Assembly: GCF_002795245.1 (NCBI RefSeq)
Contig: NZ_PGVG01000012.1
Coordinates: 120,350-184,349, forward strand
Reading direction: 5' to 3'
Length of the DNA: 64,000 bases
Origin: Bradyrhizobium forestalis
GTDB lineage: Bacteria > Pseudomonadota > Alphaproteobacteria > Rhizobiales > Xanthobacteraceae
This document shows, piece by piece, positions 24,748-33,684 of the stretch (the first letter of the stretch is position 1; the number at the start of each line of letters is the position of its first letter). Under the pieces are notes generated by a model. It saw only the letters and a program-made list of their open reading frames with translations. It was not told where the DNA came from and searched no databases. A program made the translations under genes and the position numbers.

Positions 24748-27156
24748 ATGCCGACTTTTTCCCAAAGCCTTGAACAATCCCTGCATCGTGCGCTGGCGAT
24801 CGCAAACGAGCGTCATCACCAATACGCGACGCTCGAGCATCTTTTGCTCTCCCTGATCGACGACTCCGATGCAGCCGCGGTCATGCGCGCCTGTAGCGTC
24901 GATCTCGACAAGCTCCGTACGAGCCTCGTCAACTACCTTGAGACCGAATTCGAGAACCTGGTGACGGATGGCGCCGATGATGCCAAGCCGACCGCCGGTT
25001 TCCAGCGCGTGATCCAGCGCGCGGTAATCCATGTGCAGTCGTCGGGCCGCGAAGAGGTGACCGGCGCCAACGTGCTGATCGCGATCTTCGCCGAACGCGA
25101 GAGCCATGCGGCTTACTTCCTGCAAGAGCAGGACATGACGCGCTATGATGCGGTGAACTACATCAGCCACGGCATCGCCAAGCGGCCGGGCGTCTCCGAG
25201 GCGCGGCCCGTGCGCGGCGTCGACGAGGAGACCGAGACCAAGGGCAACGAGGACGCCAAGAAGAAGGGCGAGGCGCTCGAGACCTATTGCGTCAACCTCA
25301 ACAAGAAGGCGCGTGACGGCAAGATCGATCCGGTGATCGGACGCAATTCCGAGATCAACCGCGCGATCCAGGTGCTGTGCCGCCGGCAGAAGAACAATCC
25401 GCTGTTCGTGGGCGAGGCAGGCGTTGGCAAGACCGCGATCGCGGAGGGCCTTGCCAAGCGCATCGTCGACAGCGAGGTGCCGGAAGTGCTGGCGGCCGCG
25501 ACCGTGTTCTCGCTGGACATGGGCACGCTGCTCGCAGGCACGCGCTATCGCGGCGACTTCGAAGAGCGCCTGAAGCAGGTGCTGAAGGAGCTCGAGGCGC
25601 ATCCCAACGCCATCCTGTTCATCGACGAGATCCACACCGTGATCGGTGCGGGAGCGACGTCGGGCGGGGCGATGGACGCTTCGAACCTGCTCAAGCCGGC
25701 GCTTGCCTCAGGCACGATCCGCTGCATGGGCTCGACCACCTACAAGGAATATCGGCAGCACTTCGAGAAGGACCGCGCGCTGGTGCGGCGCTTCCAGAAG
25801 ATCGACATCAACGAGCCGACGGTCGAGGACGCCATCGCGATCCTCAAGGGCCTCAAGCCGTATTTCGAGGACTACCACCGGCTGAAGTACACCAATGAGG
25901 CGATCGAGGCTGCGGTGCAGCTCTCCTCGCGCTACATCCACGACCGCAAGCTGCCCGACAAGGCGATCGACGTGATCGACGAGTCCGGCGCGGCGCAGAT
26001 GCTGGTGGCCGAGAACAAGCGCAAGAAGACGATCGGCATCAAGGAGATCGAGACCACGATCGCCTCGATGGCGCGGATTCCGCCGAAGAGCGTGTCGAAG
26101 GACGATGCCGAGGTGCTCAAGCATCTCGAGCAGACCCTGAAGCGCACCGTATTCGGCCAGGACAAGGCGATCGAGTCGCTTGCCGCCTCGATCAAGCTCG
26201 CGCGCGCGGGCCTGCGCGAGCCGGAGAAGCCGATCGGCTGCTACCTGTTCTCGGGCCCCACCGGCGTCGGCAAGACCGAGGTGGCCAAGCAACTCGCGGC
26301 CGCGCTGGGCGTCGAGCTGCTGCGCTTCGACATGTCCGAATATATGGAGCGGCACACCGTGTCGCGCCTGATCGGCGCGCCTCCCGGCTATGTTGGCTTC
26401 GATCAGGGCGGCCTGCTCACCGATGGCGTCGACCAGCATCCGCATTGCGTGGTGCTGCTCGACGAAATCGAGAAGGCGCATCCAGACCTCTACAACGTGC
26501 TGCTCCAGATCATGGATCACGGTCGGCTCACCGACCACAACGGCAAGCAGGTCAACTTCCGCAACGTGATCCTGATCATGACCACCAATGCGGGCGCAGC
26601 GGATCTCGCCAAGCAGGCGTTCGGGTTCACCCGCTCCAAGCGCGAAGGCGACGACCACGAGGCGATCAACCGGCAGTTCGCGCCGGAATTCCGCAATCGC
26701 CTCGATGCCATCGTCTCGTTCGGCCATCTCAGCGTCGAGGTGATTGGCACGGTCGTGGAGAAGTTCGTGCTTCAGCTCGAGGCGCAGCTCGGCGACCGCG
26801 ACGTCACAATCGAGCTGTCCGAGGAGGCCAAGGCCTGGCTGATCCAGCACGGCTATGACGAGCAGATGGGCGCACGTCCCATGGCCCGCGTGATCCAGGA
26901 GCACATCAAGAAGCCGCTGGCTGACGAGGTGCTGTTCGGCAAGCTGAAGGGTGGCGGTCACGTGCGCGTCGTTCTGGTCAAGGACGAGGCCGACGAGACC
27001 AAGGACAAGATCGGCTTCGAGTTCGTCGAAGGCCCGGTCACGCCGAAGCAAGAGAAGCTCCCGGGCGCCCGTAGGCGCCCGCCGGGCAAGCCCAAGCCGG
27101 GCGGTCCCGGCGGCTCGAAGGGGCCAACCTCCAAGGGGCCGCTGGTCAAGGCTTGA
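24748..27156 (+). CDS. clpA: ATP-dependent Clp protease ATP-binding subunit ClpA
   Basis: An 802-residue AAA+ unfoldase. The N-domain (about 1-150: FSQSLEQSLHRALAIANE) binds ClpS. D1 has GEAGVGKT and LFIDEIHTVIGAG; D2 has GPTGVGKTE (about 510), VVLLDEIEKAHPD and the sensor region. The C-terminus ends in a Pro/Gly/Lys-rich tail. No long ClpB-type middle coiled coil is present, which supports ClpA. It partners with ClpP (not in window). The N-degron adaptor clpS lies just upstream, and a strong terminator follows. Confidence 0.96.
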   Translation: MPTFSQSLEQSLHRALAIANERHHQYATLEHLLLSLIDDSDAAAVMRACSVDLDKLRTSLVNYLETEFENLVTDGADDAKPTAGFQRVIQRAVIHVQSSGREEVTGANVLIAIFAERESHAAYFLQEQDMTRYDAVNYISHGIAKRPGVSEARPVRGVDEETETKGNEDAKKKGEALETYCVNLNKKARDGKIDPVIGRNSEINRAIQVLCRRQKNNPLFVGEAGVGKTAIAEGLAKRIVDSEVPEVLAAATVFSLDMGTLLAGTRYRGDFEERLKQVLKELEAHPNAILFIDEIHTVIGAGATSGGAMDASNLLKPALASGTIRCMGSTTYKEYRQHFEKDRALVRRFQKIDINEPTVEDAIAILKGLKPYFEDYHRLKYTNEAIEAAVQLSSRYIHDRKLPDKAIDVIDESGAAQMLVAENKRKKTIGIKEIETTIASMARIPPKSVSKDDAEVLKHLEQTLKRTVFGQDKAIESLAASIKLARAGLREPEKPIGCYLFSGPTGVGKTEVAKQLAAALGVELLRFDMSEYMERHTVSRLIGAPPGYVGFDQGGLLTDGVDQHPHCVVLLDEIEKAHPDLYNVLLQIMDHGRLTDHNGKQVNFRNVILIMTTNAGAADLAKQAFGFTRSKREGDDHEAINRQFAPEFRNRLDAIVSFGHLSVEVIGTVVEKFVLQLEAQLGDRDVTIELSEEAKAWLIQHGYDEQMGARPMARVIQEHIKKPLADEVLFGKLKGGGHVRVVLVKDEADETKDKIGFEFVEGPVTPKQEKLPGARRRPPGKPKPGGPGGSKGPTSKGPLVKA

Positions 27157-27174
27157 TCGGCGTGTGACGATTTG

Positions 27175-27204
27175 AAAAGGCCGGCTTCGCAGCCGGCCTT
27201 TTTT
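27175..27204 (+). terminator. Intrinsic terminator after clpA
   Basis: A perfect 12-bp stem, AAAAGGCCGGCT (27175-27186) and AGCCGGCCTTTT (27191-27202), loop TCGC, followed by further T residues. It also works for the convergent MFS gene ending at 27227. Confidence 0.92.
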
Positions 27205-27226
27205 CTGACTGGCGAGAGGGACCGAT

Positions 27227-28648
27227 TTACTCTCCCTTCATCCGCTGGCCCTCCTGCACCCGGATATGCTCGGCGCCGCGCGCGCCCGCGGGTGACAGCC
27301 GCAGCATGCTGAGCAGCGCGCCGCACAGGGCAAAGCCGACGCCGGCGAGCAGCGCGATCCTGGTGCCCTCCTGCGGGTAGCGGCCGAGGAACAGTGCGAC
27401 CAGCGCCGCGCCCGTGGTTTGGCCGAGCAGGCGGGCGGTGCCCAGCATGCCGCTGGCGCCGCCGGAGCGCTCACGCGGGGCGGCCGCGATCATGGTGCGG
27501 TTGTTCGGGGTCTGGAACAGGCCGAAACCAAAGCCGGCCAGGGCCATGCGCCAGGCGATGTCGAATGCACCTGGCACGTCTGGCAGCATCGCCAGCGAAG
27601 CGAGCCCGCCTGCGAACAGCAATAGGCCAATGCCGCCGAGCAAGCCGGCCGGATAGTGCTCGACAAGGCGCCCGGCAAGCGGGGCGGCGAACGCGACCGT
27701 GATCGGCCAGGGCGTGATCAGAAGGCCCATATGCACGGCTGAATAGCCGAAGCGGCTTTGGAGGTAGAACGGGATCGCGACGAAGGCGAGCATCTGGGCG
27801 CAGAACGAGGCGATCGAGGTTGCGATCGACAGGGCGAAGATCGGGATACGCAGGAGATCGACCGGCAGCAGCGGTGCGGCCATATGCGTCTCGCGCCAGA
27901 CGAGAGCCGCCCCTGCGACCGCTGCGACGCCGAACTCGATCAGGCAAGTGAGGAGCGGCTCGCCATGGCCGACGCTGTCGACGGCGAAAATGCCGACGCC
28001 GAAGGTGACGGCGCTTAAGCCCGCGCTCTGCCAGTCGAATGAATGCGCCGCCAGGCGCGTGTGCGGCAGGCAGCGCGCGCCGAGCGCAACGGCGACCGCG
28101 CCGATCGGCACGTTGATCGCGAACAGCCAGGGCCAGCTTCCCACGGCCAAGATGCCCGAGGCCAGCGTCGGCCCGATCGCGGCCGACACCGCCACGACGA
28201 GCGCGTTGCGCGCGATGCCGCGGCCGAGCAGCGCATGCGGATAGGTGAAGCGCACCAGCGCGGTGTTGACGCTCATGATGCCGGCCGCGCCAAAACCCTG
28301 GATGATGCGCGCGACGGTCAGCAGCGGCAGCGAGTGCGCGACGGCGCAAAGGGCGGAGGCGAGGGTGAACAGCGCAAGACCCGCCAGATAGACGCGCCGG
28401 TAGCCGACGATCTCGCCGAGCGAGGCCAGCGGCAGCAGCGAGATCGTGATGGCAAGTTGATAACCGTTGACGATCCAGATCGAGAAGGCGGGGCTCGCAT
28501 CGAGGTCGGCCGCGATCGTCGGTAGCGCCACATTCGCGATGGCGCCGTCGATCACGGACATGGTGATGCCGAGCGCGACGGTGAGGATGGCCCATCGACG
28601 CTGCGGCAGCGGCAGTCCGTCGGCCTGCTCGATGGTGACTGTCGACAT
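27227..28648 (-). CDS. MFS transporter, DHA2 (EmrB/QacA)-like
   Basis: A 473-residue membrane protein with about 14 hydrophobic segments. The start RRWAILTVALGITMSVIDGAIANVALP contains the DHA2 motif with an acidic residue in helix 1 (VIDGAIANVALPTI). GEIVGYRRVYL is the loop 2-3 motif, and a motif-C-like GPTLAS follows in helix 5. Such proteins export drugs or toxic compounds by proton antiport. ATG 28648 is selected; the frame runs to 28744 without family-like sequence. No linked regulator or membrane-fusion partner. Confidence 0.87.
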   Translation of the reverse strand: MSTVTIEQADGLPLPQRRWAILTVALGITMSVIDGAIANVALPTIAADLDASPAFSIWIVNGYQLAITISLLPLASLGEIVGYRRVYLAGLALFTLASALCAVAHSLPLLTVARIIQGFGAAGIMSVNTALVRFTYPHALLGRGIARNALVVAVSAAIGPTLASGILAVGSWPWLFAINVPIGAVAVALGARCLPHTRLAAHSFDWQSAGLSAVTFGVGIFAVDSVGHGEPLLTCLIEFGVAAVAGAALVWRETHMAAPLLPVDLLRIPIFALSIATSIASFCAQMLAFVAIPFYLQSRFGYSAVHMGLLITPWPITVAFAAPLAGRLVEHYPAGLLGGIGLLLFAGGLASLAMLPDVPGAFDIAWRMALAGFGFGLFQTPNNRTMIAAAPRERSGGASGMLGTARLLGQTTGAALVALFLGRYPQEGTRIALLAGVGFALCGALLSMLRLSPAGARGAEHIRVQEGQRMKGE

Positions 28649-28740
28649 TGTGAGCGGCGTCTGGTTTTGCGAATCGGACTCTGCCAAGTGGCCGAGTATT
28701 GCGCCAACAGGGCAGGACCGCGATGGTTCCGGAACCGCCG

Positions 28741-28902
28741 TCACCAGCGCGCGGTCGCCTTGCCCCAGACATAGAGGGCGATGAGCCCGAGCGTCACCGC
28801 CGTCGATAAGATCAGGATGCGGCGATCCCAGTCGATCCTCTCTCGCTCAGCCCTTCTGAGAGAGAGCACCGTGAACAGGGCCTTCATGGCAAGTCGGCGC
28901 AT
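28741..28902 (-). CDS. Very small membrane protein (53 aa)
   Basis: A 53-residue protein: a basic N-terminus MRRLAMKALFTVLSLRRAER, an ERIDWDRR segment, and one membrane helix (ILILSTAVTLGLIALYVW) ending GKATARW. GAGG lies 6 nt before ATG 28902; an internal ATG at 28887 is an alternative. It lies upstream of the MFS gene on the same strand with 92 bp between, so it may be co-transcribed with it. A tight basic-helix layout suggests a real small inner-membrane protein; function unknown. Confidence 0.5.
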   Translation of the reverse strand: MRRLAMKALFTVLSLRRAERERIDWDRRILILSTAVTLGLIALYVWGKATARW

Positions 28903-28969
28903 CGGCAGCCTCGCGAGGGCCGCAGGGTGCCACGGCCGACGGAAGCGGGCTTGATGCAGCTCAACTGCC

Positions 28970-29995
28970 CTACACCGCCGGCGGATTGCGGTCGATGAAG
29001 GTCGTGCGCTGGTGCCAATAGGGATAGGGTAGCGTCACCTTGCTCGCGGCGTCGAGCCTTGCCACCTGGTCCTTGGTCAAGGACCAGCCGACCGCGCCGA
29101 GATTTTCGCGCAGCTGAGTCTCGTTACGCGCGCCGATGATCAGCGTCGAAACGGTGGGGCGTTGGAGCAGCCAGTTGAGCGCGATCTGCGAAACGCTCTT
29201 GCCGGTTTCCTTCGCGATCTCGTCGATCGCGTCGACCACACGATAGACATGCTCATCCGGCACGGGCGGGCCGAATTCGGCGGTCTTGGGCAGCCGGCTG
29301 ACTTCCGGCTTCGGCTGACCGCGCCGGATCTTGCCGGTGAGGCGTCCCCATCCAAGCGGCGACCAGACCACCGCGCCGAGGCCCTGGTCGAGGCCGAGCG
29401 GCATCAGCTCCCATTCGTAATCTCGCCCGATCAGCGAATAATAGGTCTGGTTGGCGACGTAGCGCGGGAAGCCGTGCTTGTCGGCGACGGCGAGCGACTT
29501 CATCAGGTGCCAGCCCGAGAAATTCGAGACGCCGACGTAGCGGATCTTGCCGGCGCGCACGAGCACGTCGAGGGTGGCAAGCACCTCCTCGGGCGGGGTG
29601 AAGGCGTCGAAGCCATGGAGCTGGAACAGGTCGATGTAATCGGTGCCGAGCCGGTTCAGCGAACCGTCGATAGCCGCAAGCAGATGCTGCCGCGATGAGC
29701 CGATGTCATTGGGGCCGTCGCCGAAGCGGAACGTCGCCTTGGTCGAGATCAGGACCTTGTCACGGCGGCCCTTGATGGCTTCGCCGAGCACCCGCTCGGA
29801 CTCGCCGAGCGAATAGACATTCGCTGTGTCGAACATCGACACGCCGGCCTCGAGGCAGATGTCGAGAAGCCGCCGCGCTTCGGTCGCGTCCGTCGTGCCC
29901 CACGCTGCGAGGCGGCCGACGCCGCCGAAGGTGCCAGTTCCCAGGCTCAAAGCAGGCACCATGAGGCCGGACCGGCCCAAGCGTCGGTATTCCAT
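28970..29995 (-). CDS. Aldo/keto reductase (YajO/AKR-type)
   Basis: A 341-residue aldo/keto reductase. The tetrad is Asp56 and Tyr61 (FDTANVYSLGESE), Lys86 (STKATF) and His127 (LFQLHGFD), with KIRYVGVSNF, the NQTYYSLIGRDYEWELMP loop and a C-terminal TLIIGARNETQLREN NADP(H) phosphate site. Sequence style fits the larger, potassium-channel-beta or YajO-like group rather than the DkgA group. Substrate unknown. It is not similar enough to the reductase at 7971 to be a recent duplicate. Confidence 0.9.
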   Translation of the reverse strand: MEYRRLGRSGLMVPALSLGTGTFGGVGRLAAWGTTDATEARRLLDICLEAGVSMFDTANVYSLGESERVLGEAIKGRRDKVLISTKATFRFGDGPNDIGSSRQHLLAAIDGSLNRLGTDYIDLFQLHGFDAFTPPEEVLATLDVLVRAGKIRYVGVSNFSGWHLMKSLAVADKHGFPRYVANQTYYSLIGRDYEWELMPLGLDQGLGAVVWSPLGWGRLTGKIRRGQPKPEVSRLPKTAEFGPPVPDEHVYRVVDAIDEIAKETGKSVSQIALNWLLQRPTVSTLIIGARNETQLRENLGAVGWSLTKDQVARLDAASKVTLPYPYWHQRTTFIDRNPPAV

Positions 29996-30110
29996 CGATT
30001 GGCTCCCTGGCTGACCGCTGATTGATCGCCGCGGCTCGGTGGCGGAGGATAGTGCAAGCAGGCGCCGCGTCCTATCACGTGCTCACATAGCGGCCTTGCT
30101 TGGGAATGGC

Positions 30111-30347
30111 CTAGTCGTGCAGCCGCATGTCGTCGAATGCTGCATCGGCAACGTGCGAGCCGGGTGTCTTCACCAAAGATTGAGCTTCGAGCCTCGTCGT
30201 CGGTGAGGGCAAGCACGCGGGTTCGCTGTCACGCGTTTGCCGCGGCAGCAGCGTCAGGCTCCAGCCCACCAGGACCAGCACCGCGAGCCGGATCGCGATC
30301 ACACCCAGCAACAGCTCCGATCCGCTTGTGGTGTGGTGAGTCCTCAT
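30111..30347 (-). CDS. Doubtful small membrane ORF (78 aa)
   Basis: A 78-residue frame with one clear hydrophobic helix (LLLGVIAIRLAVLVLVGWSL, near residues 11-30) and a polar tail. There is no convincing ribosome-binding site before ATG 30347, and the tail has no recognisable pattern. It may be a real single-span protein or chance. Confidence 0.28.
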   Translation of the reverse strand: MRTHHTTSGSELLLGVIAIRLAVLVLVGWSLTLLPRQTRDSEPACLPSPTTRLEAQSLVKTPGSHVADAAFDDMRLHD

Positions 30348-30402
30348 GTGCGCCAGCCTGATGCAGGCCACCAGGCAAGACAATCTGGAATTGGCGAGCA
30401 TT

Positions 30403-30423
30403 GCCTTCGCTGGTAGCGAAGGC
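30403..30423 (-). terminator. Hairpin after the AraC gene, possible terminator
   Basis: A perfect 9-bp stem GCCTTCGCT/AGCGAAGGC with a 3-nt loop, about 30 nt downstream of the AraC stop. There is no T-run, so factor-independent function is uncertain. Confidence 0.35.
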
Positions 30424-30452
30424 TCGGGATGATGGCTGACTGAAATGAGATC

Positions 30453-31409
30453 TCAGTGCCGCAACTGGCTCTGCCGGAAGTCGCGCGGCGACATCCCGAA
30501 ATGCTCGCGGAAGACGCGGCCGAAATGCGAGACGTCGTTGAAGCCCCAGGCAAACGCGATCTCGCTGATGTGGCGATGGGCGAGCACGGGTGAGGCGAGA
30601 TCACGCCGGCATCGGGCGAGGCGTTCGGCAAGGATATGGCGCTGGAAAGAGGTGTCCTCGTCGGCGAGGAGGTCGTTGACGTAACGCGGCGAGATGCCGA
30701 GCGCGGCGGCGGTCTCCCCGAGCGAGAGATCGGAATCGGAGAGATGCGCGCGGATGTGCGCCTTCAATCGGTAGAGCAGGGCCGAGCGGTGGGTCGAGGA
30801 CGGCAGCGAGGTCTCGCCGAGCCGCTCGCTCAGCGTCATCGCAAGGAGATCGACGGCTTGCTCCGACAAGGCGGCGGCGTTGTCAGGTGCCAGCCGGTCC
30901 GCGCTCTGGCAGAGCCTGAAGATGAAGTCGTAGGCGAGCCGCTCCAGCGGGGCGTCAGTGCCGAACGAGATCGCGGTCAGCGTCTCGGTGCCGCCGAGCC
31001 GGCGCCGCAGCATCTCGCGTGGGACCTTGAAAATGGTCTGCGTAAAACTGTCGTTGAACTTCAGCTCGTACGGGCGCGTGGTGTCGTAGAGTGCGAACTC
31101 GCCGGGATGGATCACGGTCTCGCGCCCGTCCTGCACCACGCCGCCGTCGCCGCGATTGCCGAGCGCGATGAGAACAAAATCCTGATCCGAGCGGGCGATG
31201 CGCGAGGGCGTGCGGAACACGTGCTGGCGGTCGGAGCAGACATCGGAGCAGACGGCCTTGCCCAGTGAGGCTTGCGTCACCGAGCCATGGAAAGCGCTGC
31301 CGAGGTCGGACTTGCAGTCGAGCCCGACGAAGACGTCGCAGACGATGTCCTGCCAGAGGGCGAGCCGCCGGTAGCCGGGGCTGCCGTCCGTCGTGAACTG
31401 GATTGGCAT
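30453..31409 (-). CDS. AraC-family regulator divergent from nitrilase/aldoxime dehydratase genes
   Basis: A 318-residue regulator. The N-terminal AraC-binding-like sensor half (about 1-190) contains YELKFNDSFTQTIFKVPREML, typical of the FeaR/NitR-type group. The C-terminal domain (about 215-315) has two helix-turn-helix units, LSLGETAAALGISPRYVNDLL and ISEIAFAWGFNDVSHFGRVFREHFGMSPRDFR. ATG 31409 follows GGAGG. It is divergently transcribed from the nitrilase operon with a 189-bp shared promoter region; regulators of this type control aldoxime/nitrile operons in other bacteria, so it is probably their activator. Confidence 0.9.
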   Translation of the reverse strand: MPIQFTTDGSPGYRRLALWQDIVCDVFVGLDCKSDLGSAFHGSVTQASLGKAVCSDVCSDRQHVFRTPSRIARSDQDFVLIALGNRGDGGVVQDGRETVIHPGEFALYDTTRPYELKFNDSFTQTIFKVPREMLRRRLGGTETLTAISFGTDAPLERLAYDFIFRLCQSADRLAPDNAAALSEQAVDLLAMTLSERLGETSLPSSTHRSALLYRLKAHIRAHLSDSDLSLGETAAALGISPRYVNDLLADEDTSFQRHILAERLARCRRDLASPVLAHRHISEIAFAWGFNDVSHFGRVFREHFGMSPRDFRQSQLRH

Positions 31410-31598
31410 CTGGAGAGCCTCCCTTTCACACCCTGCAAAATCGCCTGGGATCCAGCCTGACCGGAGGCAAATCCCGTACCGGTCGGAAGCGCGTCCAGTC
31501 GAGTTTTTGTTCCGCTGCGGTCGAGCGCCCGACCGTCCGGCTTGGCCAAATAGACTGCATCGGACGTGGCTTCCGATCAACCGGCAATGGAGGCGGCA

Positions 31599-32615
31599 AT
31601 GGGCATCGAACATCCGAAATACAGGGTTGCGGTGGTGCAGGCGGCGCCGGCCTGGCTCGATCTCGACGCCTCGATCGACAAGTCGATCGCGCTGATCAGG
31701 GAGGCCGCGGAAAAGGGCGCCAAGCTGATCGCCTTCCCCGAGGCCTTCATCCCCGGTTACCCCTGGCACATCTGGATGGACTCGCCGGCCTGGGCGATCG
31801 GCCGCGGCTTCGTGCAGCGCTATTTCGACAACTCGCTGTCGTATGACAGCCCGCAGGCCGAGCGGCTGCGCGAGGTCGTACGCAAGGCAAAGCTCACCGC
31901 CGTGATCGGCCTGTCCGAGCGCGACGGCGGCAGCCTTTACCTCGCGCAATGGCTGATCGGCCCTGATGGCGAGACCATCGCCAGGCGCCGCAAGCTGCGG
32001 CCGACCCATGCCGAGCGCACCGTCTATGGCGAGGGCGACGGCAGCGACCTCGCCGTGCATGCGCGGCCCGACATCGGCCGCCTCGGCGCGCTGTGCTGCT
32101 GGGAGCATCTCCAGCCGCTGTCGAAATACGCGATGTACGCCCAGAACGAGCAGGTCCATGTCGCGGCGTGGCCGAGCTTCTCGCTCTACGATCCGTTCGC
32201 GCCGGCGCTCGGCGCCGAGGTCAACAACGCCGCTTCGCGCGTCTACGCCGTGGAAGGCTCCTGCTTCGTGCTCGCGCCTTGCGCGACGGTGTCGCAAACA
32301 ATGATCGACGAGCTCTGCGACCGCCCGGACAAGCACGCGCTGCTGCATGCCGGCGGCGGTTTTGCCGCGATCTATGGTCCCGACGGCAGCCAGATCGGCG
32401 ACAAGCTCGCACCGGACCAAGAGGGGTTGCTGATCGCCGAGATCGATCTCGGCGCCATTGGTGTTGCCAAGAATGCTGCCGATCCCGCCGGTCATTATTC
32501 ACGGCCTGACGTCACGCGGCTGCTGCTCAACAAGAAGCCGTACAAGCGCGTGGAGGAGTTCGCGCTGCCGGTGGATACGGTAGAGCCGACTGATATCGCC
32601 GCAGCGGCGAGTTGA
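31599..32615 (+). CDS. Nitrilase (carbon-nitrogen hydrolase)
   Basis: A 338-residue nitrilase-branch hydrolase. The catalytic triad is visible: Glu48 in FPEAFIPGYP, Lys132 in RRKLRPTHAER and Cys167 in ALCCWEHLQPL. CWEH and HAER are characteristic of true nitrilases, which hydrolyse organic nitriles to acids and ammonia, rather than amidases. ATG 31599 is supported by GGAGG 5 nt upstream; 31566 and 31587 are weaker. The next gene, 27 bp downstream, encodes an aldoxime dehydratase that would make the nitrile substrate. Confidence 0.95.
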   Translation: MGIEHPKYRVAVVQAAPAWLDLDASIDKSIALIREAAEKGAKLIAFPEAFIPGYPWHIWMDSPAWAIGRGFVQRYFDNSLSYDSPQAERLREVVRKAKLTAVIGLSERDGGSLYLAQWLIGPDGETIARRRKLRPTHAERTVYGEGDGSDLAVHARPDIGRLGALCCWEHLQPLSKYAMYAQNEQVHVAAWPSFSLYDPFAPALGAEVNNAASRVYAVEGSCFVLAPCATVSQTMIDELCDRPDKHALLHAGGGFAAIYGPDGSQIGDKLAPDQEGLLIAEIDLGAIGVAKNAADPAGHYSRPDVTRLLLNKKPYKRVEEFALPVDTVEPTDIAAAAS

Positions 32616-32642
32616 TCGCCCGATCACAGGGAGGGCTTGGTC

Positions 32643-33680
32643 ATGGAATCCGCAATTCCTGCGCATCTCGAAACCCCACGCACGCGCCACAAGCGCGTGC
32701 CGGACGATTACCAGCCGCCATATCCGTCCTTCGTGGCGCGCTACAAGCCGGCCGTGAGCCGCGTCGTGATGGCCTATTTTGGCATACAGTATCACGGTGA
32801 GGCGCCGACGGCGGCGACGGGCGCACTAAAGGAAATCGCAGGGCTCTTCGCGGGCGTGGGCGGCCCGTCGCATTGGGACCGCGCGCACTACGTCGACCAG
32901 GCCGGCCGCGAGAATATCGTTTCCGTTGCTTATTGGGACGACGTTGCACGCTTTGATGCCTGGTTCGCGCCGGCGAGGGAGGCGTGGACCGGCCGGGTGC
33001 GCGAGGACCTCGGCACCTTCATCGAGGTGCTGCGTCCCGCTGTGGCGCGGCACGAGACACTGTTCTCCTCGCCCGACCGGCCCGAGGGCGTCGCCGTAAT
33101 CGCCGACGGCATGAGCGGCGAGGTGCAGGAGCACGCCTATTGGGGTGGGATGCGTGACCGTATCCCGCTGTCGCAGGCCGATGCGATGGCGCCTGGTGGC
33201 GCGCCTGAGCTGATCCGCGACGGCGCGCGGCTGCGCGTGAAGGGCCATGACAATCTTTGCCTGATCCGCTCCGGGCAGGACTGGAGCGATACCGAGCCGT
33301 CCGAGCGAAAGCTCTATCTCGACGACGTCGAACCGGTGCTACGCGAGGGCATGGACTTTCTGCGCGATGATGGCCTCGCGATTGGCTGCTATGCCAACCG
33401 CTACATGCGGGTGCTCGCGGCCGACAGCGTCAGCGAGAAGTCCTACGGTCAGAGCTGGTGGAAGAGTCTCGCCGCGCTCGAACGCTGGGCGGAGTCGCAT
33501 CCGACCCACGTCAAGATCTTCGGCGCGGCTATGAAATATCTGTCGACGCTCGGGCCGTCAGCCAAGCTGCGGCTCTATCACGAGGTGACGGTGGCGGCCG
33601 CCGACGAACAGTTCTTCGAATATCTGAACTGTCACCCAAAGACGGGCATGCTGGCGGCGGTGGAGACCGTCGGAGCCTGA
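32643..33680 (+). CDS. oxd: Aldoxime dehydratase (phenylacetaldoxime dehydratase family), haem enzyme
   Basis: A 345-residue protein of the Oxd haem-lyase family, which dehydrates R-CH=NOH to R-CN. Features: the N-terminal HKRVPDDYQPPYPSFVARY, a ferredoxin-like repeat with YFGIQYHG, AYWGGMRDRIPLSQ and CYANRYMRVL, and the C-terminal LRLYHEVTVA (His313, candidate proximal haem ligand) and NCHPKTGML (His331, candidate distal acid-base His); the ligand assignment is by analogy. ATG 32643 follows GGGAGGG. It pairs with the upstream nitrilase: aldoxime to nitrile to carboxylic acid. Confidence 0.94.
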   Translation: MESAIPAHLETPRTRHKRVPDDYQPPYPSFVARYKPAVSRVVMAYFGIQYHGEAPTAATGALKEIAGLFAGVGGPSHWDRAHYVDQAGRENIVSVAYWDDVARFDAWFAPAREAWTGRVREDLGTFIEVLRPAVARHETLFSSPDRPEGVAVIADGMSGEVQEHAYWGGMRDRIPLSQADAMAPGGAPELIRDGARLRVKGHDNLCLIRSGQDWSDTEPSERKLYLDDVEPVLREGMDFLRDDGLAIGCYANRYMRVLAADSVSEKSYGQSWWKSLAALERWAESHPTHVKIFGAAMKYLSTLGPSAKLRLYHEVTVAAADEQFFEYLNCHPKTGMLAAVETVGA

Positions 33681-33684
33681 TCGA

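Larger units (their letters stand above)
29996..30452. other. 457-bp gap between aldo/keto reductase and AraC regulator
   Basis: Mostly non-coding. It may hold one short membrane ORF (30111-30347, separate entry) and a perfect 9-bp hairpin at 30403-30423. The rest shows nothing I can name. Confidence 0.4.

Noticed and set aside
25708..27051. 447-codon minus-strand frame over clpA
   Set aside because: Antisense shadow of ClpA; no domain.
30453..32495. 680-codon frame joining AraC and upstream sequence
   Set aside because: The part beyond 31409 lies antisense to the nitrilase and contains no regulator sequence; ATG 31409 has its own ribosome-binding site.
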